This document shows, in pieces, positions 1-4,707 of a stretch of DNA of 5,287 nucleotides (position 1 is its first letter; the number at the start of each line of letters is the position of its first letter). Position numbers and translations under genes: made by a program. Under the pieces are notes generated by a model, which was given only the letters and a program-made list of their open reading frames with translations, searched no databases and was not told the DNA's origin. The DNA lies in contig SKLC01000317.1 in NCBI GenBank assembly GCA_007123425.1, positions 1 to 5,287 of the forward strand. The letters are read 5' to 3'. Source of the DNA: Nitriliruptoraceae bacterium (lineage in GTDB: Bacteria > Actinomycetota > Nitriliruptoria > Nitriliruptorales > Nitriliruptoraceae).

Positions 1-956
1 CGGAGGCCACCGACGACGCTGCCGCCGACCCGGTTGCCACCACGGGGGAGCCGTCCGCCGACAGCCGCGAGCCCGGGGAGCAGGAGGTCGACGAGCGGAC
101 GGGCGACCGGGCCGACGAGCGGACGGGCGACCGGGCCGACGAGCGGACGGGCGACCGGGCCTGCGAGCTGCTGGTCGCCCACGACCCGGACGGGACGAGC
201 GGCGAGGCCGAGGCGGTCGCGATCACCTCCCAGGTCCTGCGCGAGGACCGGTCGGGCTGGGAGGCCGTCGGGTGGGAGGCGGCCGAGCACGCGGTCGTCG
301 AGGCCGTCGAGGTGGTGCGCGCCGACGGCAGCGCATGGCTCGAGGACGGCGATCTGCGCACGGGGCACGTCGAGGATGTCCTCGAGCTGCGGTTCTGCGG
401 CCACCTCGTGGGCGCCGACGACGGCGCGGCTCCCGGCGACGGGGACGCTCCCGGCGACGGGGACGCTCCCGGCGAGGGGGACGCTCCCGGAGAGGAGGAT
501 GACGTTCCGGGCGAGGAAGGCTCCGCTGGCGAGGAAGACGCCGGCGAGGACGGCTCCGCTGGCGAGGACGACGCCGACCGCGACGAGGGCGACGGGCCCG
601 ACGACGACCCCGGTTCCGGTGCGGAGCCGGACACGGACGCCGATGCTGGCGAGCGACCGGAGGGCGACGAACAGGACACGGCGGACGATGCTGGCCAGCA
701 GCCGGATCGGCACCAGAGCGGCGGCGTCGAGGAGGACCGCGCCACCGAGGGTGACGGGGGGCAGCCCGACGAGGCCTCCTCGGCCGGGGCCCCGGGCGAC
801 GAGGGGGAGGTCGAGGTCCTCGGCGTGCAGCTGACCGCAGACGAGCTGCCGCGCACCGGTGACGCGCTCGCTGTGGTGGCGGGCCTTGCCGGCCTGGCCG
901 TCGCGCTGGGTGCGGCGCTGCTGGCCGCGACCCGGCGTTGGGGCGAGGCCGCCTGA
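1..956 (+). CDS. LPxTG-anchored acidic surface protein, C-terminal part (5' end outside window)
   Basis: This is the C-terminal 317 residues of a protein whose start lies before the window; the frame is open from base 3 to the TGA at 954. At the C-terminus, LPRTG (fragment residues 282-286) is followed by a hydrophobic Ala/Leu/Val/Gly helix (about 287-309) and the tail TRRWGEAA. This is the classic cell-wall sorting signal cleaved by sortase between Thr and Gly, so the protein is probably exported and linked to the wall. The N-terminal part has three identical copies of DERTGDRA. A compact segment of about 80 residues runs between two cysteines (54 and 132), which may form a disulfide. A long Asp/Glu/Gly/Pro linker (about 138-270) starts with APGDGD repeats and probably acts as an extended spacer. 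The ligand or function is unknown. GTG codons such as the one at 312 are internal, because the acidic reading frame continues well upstream. The domain and anchor assignment is solid; the biological role is not. Confidence 0.85.
   Translation, partial: EATDDAAADPVATTGEPSADSREPGEQEVDERTGDRADERTGDRADERTGDRACELLVAHDPDGTSGEAEAVAITSQVLREDRSGWEAVGWEAAEHAVVEAVEVVRADGSAWLEDGDLRTGHVEDVLELRFCGHLVGADDGAAPGDGDAPGDGDAPGEGDAPGEEDDVPGEEGSAGEEDAGEDGSAGEDDADRDEGDGPDDDPGSGAEPDTDADAGERPEGDEQDTADDAGQQPDRHQSGGVEEDRATEGDGGQPDEASSAGAPGDEGEVEVLGVQLTADELPRTGDALAVVAGLAGLAVALGAALLAATRRWGEAA
90..161. repeat. Three perfect 24-bp tandem repeats (DERTGDRA x3)
   Basis: Three back-to-back identical 24-bp units occupy 90-113, 114-137 and 138-161, in frame with the surface-protein gene. 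Each encodes DERTGDRA. Identity at the DNA level, including synonymous positions, points to recent duplication by slippage or unequal recombination. Copy number can change in steps of eight residues without shifting the frame. Confidence 0.95.
429..500. repeat. 18-bp tandem repeats encoding APGDGD-type hexapeptides
   Basis: Two identical 18-bp units (429-446 and 447-464) are followed by a near-identical third (465-482, APGEGD) and a diverged fourth (483-500, APGEED). They open the acidic linker of the surface protein. Further looser GSAGE/EDAGED repetition continues to about 575. This is a typical stalk sequence that keeps a surface domain away from the wall. Confidence 0.85.
846..953 (+). 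other. LPRTG sortase signal, membrane helix and basic tail
   Basis: The codons for L-P-R-T-G lie at 846-860. They are followed by about 23 apolar residues and then TRRWGEAA before the stop. The order motif, helix, positive tail is the standard tripartite sorting signal. A class A- or D-type sortase recognising LPxTG would be expected elsewhere in the genome; none is in this window. Confidence 0.88.
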
Positions 957-980
957 CCGGTCCGCCAGCGAATCCAGCTG

Positions 981-1004
981 CCCGGGCGGTCCGAGCCCGC
1001 CGGG
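981..1004 (+). terminator. Possible hairpin terminator after the LPxTG gene
   Basis: The arms CCCgGGCGG (981-989) and CCGCCGGG (997-1004) can pair into an 8-bp stem with one bulged G and a 7-nt loop. It begins 24 nt after the stop of the surface-protein gene. No T-run follows, which is common for high-GC actinobacterial terminators but also makes the call weak in such GC-rich DNA. Confidence 0.3.
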
Positions 1005-1077
1005 GCCGGCGAGGCGGACGGCGCATCGCGGCGCGAGGAGCGGGCGAGCCTCCCGCGCTCGAGATCCGTCGGCGATC

Positions 1078-1116
1078 TTCGAATCCCGTGCAGTATCGCT
1101 GGACTACAGTGCCAGC
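1078..1116 (+). promoter_or_regulatory. Possible promoter/operator upstream of R2lox
   Basis: The stretch around 1078-1110 is the least GC-rich part of this gap and contains TACAGT (1105-1110), a fair -10 hexamer. No convincing -35 box sits 16-18 bp upstream; TTCGAA at 1078 is too far. Overlapping the -10 is an imperfect inverted repeat, GCTGGACT (1098-1105) against AGTgCCAGC (1108-1116), with one bulged G. Its position would suit a repressor operator. A start here would give a leader of about 125 nt before the R2lox ATG. This is pattern-based only. Confidence 0.25.
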
Positions 1117-1224
1117 AGCAGCCGCGGGCAGGGAGAGCGTCGCGGGACCGGACCCCGTGGGGCCGTCGACGGCGTCGACGATCCCGGCGCCTGCAGCGTC
1201 CGCGGCGCCGCCACGGGCTTCACA

Positions 1225-1232
1225 GGGAGAGG
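1225..1232 (+). promoter_or_regulatory. Shine-Dalgarno site of R2lox
   Basis: GGGAGAGG is purine-rich and ends 7 nt before the ATG at 1240. It decides the start within a frame that stays open for several hundred bases upstream. Confidence 0.75.
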
Positions 1233-1239
1233 ACCACAC

Positions 1240-2283
1240 ATGAGCGCTGACACGACGACCACCACGCCACCCCAGACACCGGCGGGGGCACCGGCATCGA
1301 ACGGACACACGGCACCGGGCCCGCGCGTGCGCAGCACCTTCCACTCGATCCTCGAGGGTGGGCTGGACTGGCAGGCGCTGCCGATGCGGCTGTTCGTGCA
1401 GGGCAACCAGAAGTTCTGGGACCCCTCCGCGATCGACATGTCGCAGGACGCCGAGCACTGGCAGCTGCTCGACCAGGGCCAGAAGGAGGGCATCGCCGGC
1501 CTGGCCGTGCAGTTCCTCATCGGCGAGGAGGCGGTCACCGAGGACATCCAGCCCTTCATGCACGCCATGGCGGTCGAGGGGCGCCTCGAGGACGAGATGT
1601 ATCTCACCCAGTTCGCCCTCGAGGAGGCCAAGCACGTCGAGGCGTTCCGGCGCTGGTTCGACGCGGTGGGCGTCACCAAGGACCTGCACTACATGCTGGA
1701 GGACGCGGCCCAGGACGGCGAGCCGGTCGGCGGCATCTTCGCCAAGCTCCAGCCCGAGGCGATGGGTCGGCTGTGGACCGACCAGTCCCCCGAGGCCCAG
1801 ATCCGCGCCAACGTCGTCTACAACCAGTTCGTCGAGGGCACCCTGGCGCTGACCGGCTACTGGGCGTGGGCGAAGATCCTCGACTCGCTGGGCGGGCTGT
1901 TCCCGGGCATGCGCGAGATCATCCGCTACATCTCGACCGACGAGCGCCGCCACCTGGCCTGGGGCACCTACAACATCCGACGCCACGTCGCGGCCGACGA
2001 CCGGATGTGGGAGGTCACCAAGGCCAACCTCGACGAGATGTTCGAGCACATGAAGCGTCGCCGGGAGGCCCTGCAGGCCGACACCTCGCCGGAGGCCGAG
2101 GCGCGCCGGGAGCGCAGCCGCGCGATGGGCACCGGCCCCGAGGCGAGCTGGGAGTATCAGGTCTCGCGCCTCAAGCGCCGCTACGGCGCCATCGAGTCGG
2201 CACGGGGTGCCGCCACCGAGCAGATCGAGCACGGGCTCGAGGAGGAGGAGACCGACGAGGAGGGCTACGCCGCGCTCACATGA
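1240..2283 (+). CDS. R2-like ligand-binding oxidase (R2lox), Mn/Fe ferritin-like protein
   Basis: This complete 347-residue protein belongs to the ribonucleotide reductase R2-like ligand-binding oxidase family (type member M. tuberculosis Rv0233). Family knowledge: a cytosolic four-helix-bundle protein with a Mn/Fe cofactor, a bound long-chain fatty-acid-like ligand and a Tyr-Val ether cross-link. It is not a true RNR subunit, and its physiological substrate is unknown. All six metal ligands are visible: Glu96 (GEEAVTED), Glu129 and His132 (EEAKH), Glu199 (VEG), and Glu235 and His238 (DERRH). The cross-link pair is Val99 and Tyr194 (VVYNQ). The C-terminal RRYGAIESARG block is also family-typical. 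Against the roughly 310-residue relative, it has a Thr/Pro-rich N-terminal extension of about 30 residues and a Glu-rich tail. The ATG at 1240 is chosen because GGGAGAGG lies 7 nt upstream; the frame is open further upstream but carries no family sequence. No RNR large subunit is nearby, which supports R2lox over NrdB or NrdF. Confidence 0.94.
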   Translation: MSADTTTTTPPQTPAGAPASNGHTAPGPRVRSTFHSILEGGLDWQALPMRLFVQGNQKFWDPSAIDMSQDAEHWQLLDQGQKEGIAGLAVQFLIGEEAVTEDIQPFMHAMAVEGRLEDEMYLTQFALEEAKHVEAFRRWFDAVGVTKDLHYMLEDAAQDGEPVGGIFAKLQPEAMGRLWTDQSPEAQIRANVVYNQFVEGTLALTGYWAWAKILDSLGGLFPGMREIIRYISTDERRHLAWGTYNIRRHVAADDRMWEVTKANLDEMFEHMKRRREALQADTSPEAEARRERSRAMGTGPEASWEYQVSRLKRRYGAIESARGAATEQIEHGLEEEETDEEGYAALT

Positions 2284-2310
2284 GCGCGCGGCTGCGGTCG
2301 CTGGCCAGAG

Positions 2311-2496
2311 CTCCGGCGACCCGCCCACCGTCACCGAGCCCGTCCCCGGTCACCCGGGGTCTCCCGTCATCCGGGGGCTCCGCTCACCCTGGGAGTCCGG
2401 GGCACTCGGGGCCCCCCGGCGACTCGGGGGCCCGGTCACCGGGGCCTCGGCCGCTCGGGGGCGCTCCGGTCGCCCGGGGGGTCGGTCACCCTCGCC
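2311..2496. repeat. Degenerate 17-18-nt GC-rich repeat array between convergent genes
   Basis: This array fills the gap between the R2lox stop (2283) and the stop of the phosphodiesterase on the other strand (2486). It is built from roughly ten diverged copies of a unit close to CTCCGGTCACCCGGGGG. Clear copies are at 2344-2360, 2361-2377, 2378-2395, 2414-2430 and 2464-2480; shorter or weaker ones lie between and at the edges. Several copies are self-complementary: CCCCGG-TCAC-CCGGGG at 2344-2359 and CCCGGT-C-ACCGGG at 2431-2443. The last copy supplies the GGTCACC that contains the phosphodiesterase stop codon. A role as a bidirectional terminator is plausible. Confidence 0.6.
2344..2359. terminator. 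Candidate bidirectional hairpin after R2lox
   Basis: The arms CCCCGG and CCGGGG form a perfect 6-bp all-G/C stem with a TCAC loop, 60 nt past the R2lox stop. There is no U-tract. A second strong palindrome (2431-2443) follows and faces the end of the convergent gene, so transcription from either side would meet hairpins here. Confidence 0.4.
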
Positions 2497-3256
2497 AGGC
2501 GTTGCGCTCGAGGAGCACCTCGCGCAGCGTGCGGGTCGCATCGGTGATGATGCCGTCCACGCCGAGGTCGAGCAGGCGGCGCATCTCCGCCTCCTCGTTG
2601 ATGGTCCACACGTGGACCGGCATCCCGTGGGCCCGGGCCGCCGAGAGCATGGTGCGGTCCACCAGCGGGATGCGGCCGTGGCGCGTGGGGATCTGCACGC
2701 AGTCGGCCGCGATCGGCAACCGCGCGGACAGGCGCCCCAGCAGCGAGGTGGCCCGCAGCTGGCGCACCTCGTTGGGCCCCGCTGAGGTGCACACCCGCTC
2801 CCCCAGCACCGTGCGCACGCTCACCAGCCGTGCGTCGGAGAAGGAGCCGACGCAGGTCCGCTCGAGCAGCTCGTCGTCACCGGCGAGGCGCTCGAGCAGG
2901 GGCGCGAGCGCCGGGTCGGCCTTGACGTCGAGGTTCCAGCGCACGTCGGGGAAGCTCGCCAGCAGCTCATCGAAGCGCGGGATCGGCTCGCGACCACCGA
3001 TGCGCGCCTTGGCGACCTCCTCGTAGGGCAGGTCGGCGATGGCGCCGGTGCGGTCGGTCACCCGGTCGAGGCGCTCGTCGTGGAAGGCGACCAGCACCCC
3101 GTCGGCGGTCGCGTGCAGGTCGGTCTCGAGGTAGCGATACCCCAGGTCGTACGCGTCCTGGAAGGCCGCCATCGAGTTCTCGAGCCCCTCGACCTCCCCT
3201 CCCCGGTGGGCGAAGGGGATGGGCGGACCGTGATCAAGGAACGGGTGACGTGTCAT
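2486..3256 (-). CDS. Glycerophosphodiester phosphodiesterase (GDPD family, UgpQ-like)
   Basis: This complete 256-residue TIM-barrel enzyme should hydrolyse deacylated phospholipids (glycerophosphodiesters) to glycerol 3-phosphate and an alcohol, feeding phospholipid turnover. The GDPD signature is in order: AHRGG (His17, Arg18), EN at 26-27, the metal-binding ETDLH (Glu44, Asp46, His48), the second catalytic His at FHD (His59), NLDVK (108-112), VWTIN (216-220) and the C-terminal GVDGIITD (232-239). In many relatives the third metal ligand is the Glu of NIEIK; here it is Asp110, a conservative change I believe occurs in other actinobacterial members. There is no signal peptide or membrane helix, so it is cytosolic, unlike periplasmic GlpQ. 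The ATG at 3256 has AGGA 7 nt upstream. It ends inside the repeat array, convergent with R2lox, and a palindromic element lies 33 nt upstream of its start. The family is certain; the exact substrate is not. Confidence 0.92.
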   Translation of the reverse strand: MTRHPFLDHGPPIPFAHRGGEVEGLENSMAAFQDAYDLGYRYLETDLHATADGVLVAFHDERLDRVTDRTGAIADLPYEEVAKARIGGREPIPRFDELLASFPDVRWNLDVKADPALAPLLERLAGDDELLERTCVGSFSDARLVSVRTVLGERVCTSAGPNEVRQLRATSLLGRLSARLPIAADCVQIPTRHGRIPLVDRTMLSAARAHGMPVHVWTINEEAEMRRLLDLGVDGIITDATRTLREVLLERNAWRG

Positions 3257-3288
3257 GGCCGCATCCTACGGCTGCCGGCTGCCTGGAA

Positions 3289-3349
3289 GCGCCGGATTCG
3301 TGTGCCGATGCGACGTCACCAGCGTCGATCCAGCACACGAATCCGGCGC
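3289..3349. repeat. Palindromic element copy A (17-bp inverted repeat, 27-nt centre)
   Basis: A perfect 17-bp inverted repeat has arms at 3289-3305 and 3333-3349 (outer GCGCCGGA, inner TCGTGTGC / GCACACGA). The 27-nt centre folds again: CGACG (3311-3315) pairs with CGTCG (3323-3327) around a 7-nt loop, and GAT/ATC can pair beneath with one bulge. The whole 61 bp therefore forms one long hairpin. It lies 58 nt past the stop of the DUF559 gene and 32 nt before the phosphodiesterase start, both on the minus strand. It could end the first transcript or shape the leader of the second. A related copy is at 4538-4581. Confidence 0.88.
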
Positions 3350-3351
3350 GA

Positions 3352-3368
3352 CCCGGGCCGGGCCCGGG
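3352..3368 (-). terminator. Candidate GC hairpin after the DUF559 gene
   Basis: CCCGGGC (3352-3358) and GCCCGGG (3362-3368) form a perfect 7-bp G/C stem with a 3-nt loop, 39 nt past the stop of the DUF559 gene. Palindrome A follows at once, giving two tandem hairpins. There is no U-tract. The call is moderate, since such palindromes also arise by chance in DNA this GC-rich. Confidence 0.4.
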
Positions 3369-3407
3369 CGCCCCGGTGGGAGCGGCGTCTGCGGGTGGCG
3401 GCGCGGG

Positions 3408-4382
3408 TCAGGGTGGTGGCCACGCCACACCCAGATGCCGGCGCGACTGGTCGCGGACGACCCGGCACACGAGGTCGAGGAAGGGCTCCCACCCGCCTTC
3501 GACGTCCTCCCACGTCGCCCGGATGATGCGCCAGTCATCGGCGACGAGGGCCAGCGCGTTGCTGCGGCGGACGTCGGCCCTGAGCTGCGACCTCATGCTG
3601 TGCGCGAGCATCGAGTCGACCTCGATCCCGAACCGGATCCTGGCGATGCCCAGGTCGAGGTGTCGAGGCACGCCGTCGCCCGCGTCCACGGCGACCTGTC
3701 CCCGATCGAGGGGCACGCCGGCCCCGACCAGCCGCTCCCGGACCCGCAGCTCCAGGGTCGAGTCCGTCCGGCCGGCCGCGTCCAGCCGCTCGAGCACCTC
3801 CCTGACGCGCGGACGCCCCGGGGAGCGGGACCAGCGGGCATGGTGCTCGGCCAGCACGGACAGCTGCAGGTGACGCGCCTGGACCAGGTCGATGACGAGG
3901 CTGGTCAACAGTTGCAGGCCGGCGACCGGCGCGCACGAGCGCACGATCCAGGCAGGTGATGCCACCGGGAGGCGGCCACGGCTCACGACGTCGTCGAGCC
4001 CGAAGCCACGGCTGCGCAGGATCTCCGGTCCCGCGACCGAGCGCGGGGTGCGCTCCGCGGGAACGAGGAGCTGCGGTCGGCGTGGTGCTCCGGGCCCCAC
4101 ATCGAGGGAGGCGGCCGCTGACCATCGGCCGAGCGCGCACGGGACCGGATCCCGTGGGTCCCCACCCCGCACGTGGGCGACCGCGGCGGCTGCCCGGGTC
4201 CAAGGGGTGCGGGGCGTACCGGGCGGCGCGAGCACCGCCGGATACGGACGCCACCAGCGCTGGCGACGGGCGAGGTCGAGGATGCGGCGCCGGGGCACGC
4301 CGAGACGGTGAGCGGCGATCCCGACATGGACCGGGCCCCGTCGGAGACAGAGCTCGGTCAGATCATGGATCCAGGAGGCCAT
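3408..4382 (-). CDS. AbiEi-like winged-helix / DUF559 nuclease-fold protein
   Basis: This 324-residue protein has the two-part build of a large actinobacterial family. An N-terminal segment (about 10-55, GPVHVGIAAHRLGVPRRRIL then RQRWWRPYPAVL) resembles the winged-helix AbiEi antitoxin-type domain. The C-terminal 110 residues resemble DUF559, a Vsr-like PD-(D/E)XK fold. Candidate catalytic positions are Glu211 (STLELRVRERL), Asp243 (RHLDL), and Glu254 and Asp256 (GIEVD). They are followed by DVRRSNAL (270-277) and DDWRIIRATW (282-291). The family has no settled function; DNA nicking or a defence role is only inferred from the fold. No AbiEii toxin partner is nearby, so it is an orphan. The ATG at 4382 is preferred because GGGGAGG lies 9 nt upstream. 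An in-frame ATG at 4487 would add 35 residues with no domain similarity and a poorly spaced ribosome site. Related palindromic elements lie on both sides of the gene. Confidence 0.83.
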   Translation of the reverse strand: MASWIHDLTELCLRRGPVHVGIAAHRLGVPRRRILDLARRQRWWRPYPAVLAPPGTPRTPWTRAAAAVAHVRGGDPRDPVPCALGRWSAAASLDVGPGAPRRPQLLVPAERTPRSVAGPEILRSRGFGLDDVVSRGRLPVASPAWIVRSCAPVAGLQLLTSLVIDLVQARHLQLSVLAEHHARWSRSPGRPRVREVLERLDAAGRTDSTLELRVRERLVGAGVPLDRGQVAVDAGDGVPRHLDLGIARIRFGIEVDSMLAHSMRSQLRADVRRSNALALVADDWRIIRATWEDVEGGWEPFLDLVCRVVRDQSRRHLGVAWPPP

Positions 4383-4391
4383 GCCCGGAAG

Positions 4392-4398
4392 CCTCCCC
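4392..4398 (-). promoter_or_regulatory. Shine-Dalgarno site of the DUF559 gene
   Basis: Read on the minus strand this is GGGGAGG, 9 nt before the ATG at 4382. It favours that start over the in-frame ATG at 4487. Confidence 0.65.
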
Positions 4399-4537
4399 GA
4401 CCACCGAGCGGCACGGACGATGAGCCGCCCGCCGCCTGTGGACGACCGACACGCGCCCAGACTGAACGCGGGATCGAGCGCGACCATGCCTCATGCGCTC
4501 GAGCCCGAAGGAACGATCGGGGCCGCCTGGTCCGCAC

Positions 4538-4581
4538 TCGTGTGCTGAGGTGACGCGCTCACCGTCGATGCAGCACACGAA
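4538..4581. repeat. Palindromic element copy B
   Basis: The arms TCGTGTGCTG (4538-4547) and CAGCACACGA (4571-4580) are a perfect 10-bp inverted repeat. Counting from the 8-bp core arms shared with copy A, the centre is 27 nt, exactly as in A. GACG (4552-4555) pairs with CGTC (4563-4566) around a 7-nt loop, again as in A; an alternative inner hairpin, GGTGA/TCACC (4549-4563), is also possible. Aligned without gaps to A, 34 of 43 positions agree, and five of the nine differences fall in the apical loop. The orientation is the same as in A. Confidence 0.82.
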
Positions 4582-4646
4582 CAGCCCGGCCGCGAGACAG
4601 CGCACGAGCAGTCCGCCGGGTCGCAGTCGGTGTCGCTGCGACCGCG

Positions 4647-4676
4647 TCGGGGCCCCGCCGTGTGGCGGGGCCCCGA
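4647..4676 (-). terminator. groEL transcription terminator
   Basis: A perfect 13-bp stem has arms at 4647-4659 and 4664-4676 (core GGGGCCCCGCC) closed by a 4-nt loop. It begins 31 nt past the groEL stop. No U-tract follows on the minus strand, as is usual for hairpin terminators in high-GC Actinobacteria. Confidence 0.8.
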
Positions 4677-4707
4677 GCGTGACCGGATGGTCAGACGGTG
4701 GGCGCGA

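Larger units (their letters stand above)
4383..4707. other. 325-bp intergenic region between groEL and the DUF559 gene
   Basis: From the groEL side it holds a strong hairpin terminator (4647-4676) and then palindromic element copy B (4538-4581). After that comes about 150 bp that must include the promoter and leader of the DUF559 gene. I found no convincing -35/-10 pair there. The only in-frame extension is the alternative start at 4487. No RNA gene or other coding sequence is evident. Confidence 0.6.

Noticed and set aside
1162..1179. GTCGACG direct repeat and GCCGTCGACGGC palindrome in the R2lox leader
   Set aside because: Short G/C palindromes of this kind are frequent in such DNA, and nothing ties this one to a known operator.
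859..1239. Upstream in-frame extension of R2lox
   Set aside because: The frame is open but overlaps the end of the LPxTG gene. It reads as low-complexity Arg/Pro/Ser sequence with no family similarity, and the ATG at 1240 has its own good ribosome site.
223..2334. 703-residue open frame on the minus strand across the LPxTG and R2lox genes
   Set aside because: It is antisense to R2lox, whose family motifs are unmistakable. Its translation is Arg/Pro/Ala-rich with no domain, as expected for the complement of high-GC coding DNA.
3411..3432. Hairpin GGGTGgTGGC/GCCACACCC at the 3' end of the DUF559 gene
   Set aside because: It is mostly inside the final codons (AWPPP region), is short and carries a bulge. 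The hairpins just downstream are better terminator candidates.
3464..3474. Possible third copy of the GGCACACGA motif
   Set aside because: It lies inside the DUF559 coding sequence, has no opposing TCGTGTGC arm at the right spacing, and does not match the shared centre.
4383..4487. 35-residue N-terminal extension of the DUF559 protein
   Set aside because: The ATG at 4487 lacks a well-spaced ribosome site and the added residues match no part of the family, whereas GGGGAGG precedes the ATG at 4382. It remains a minor alternative.
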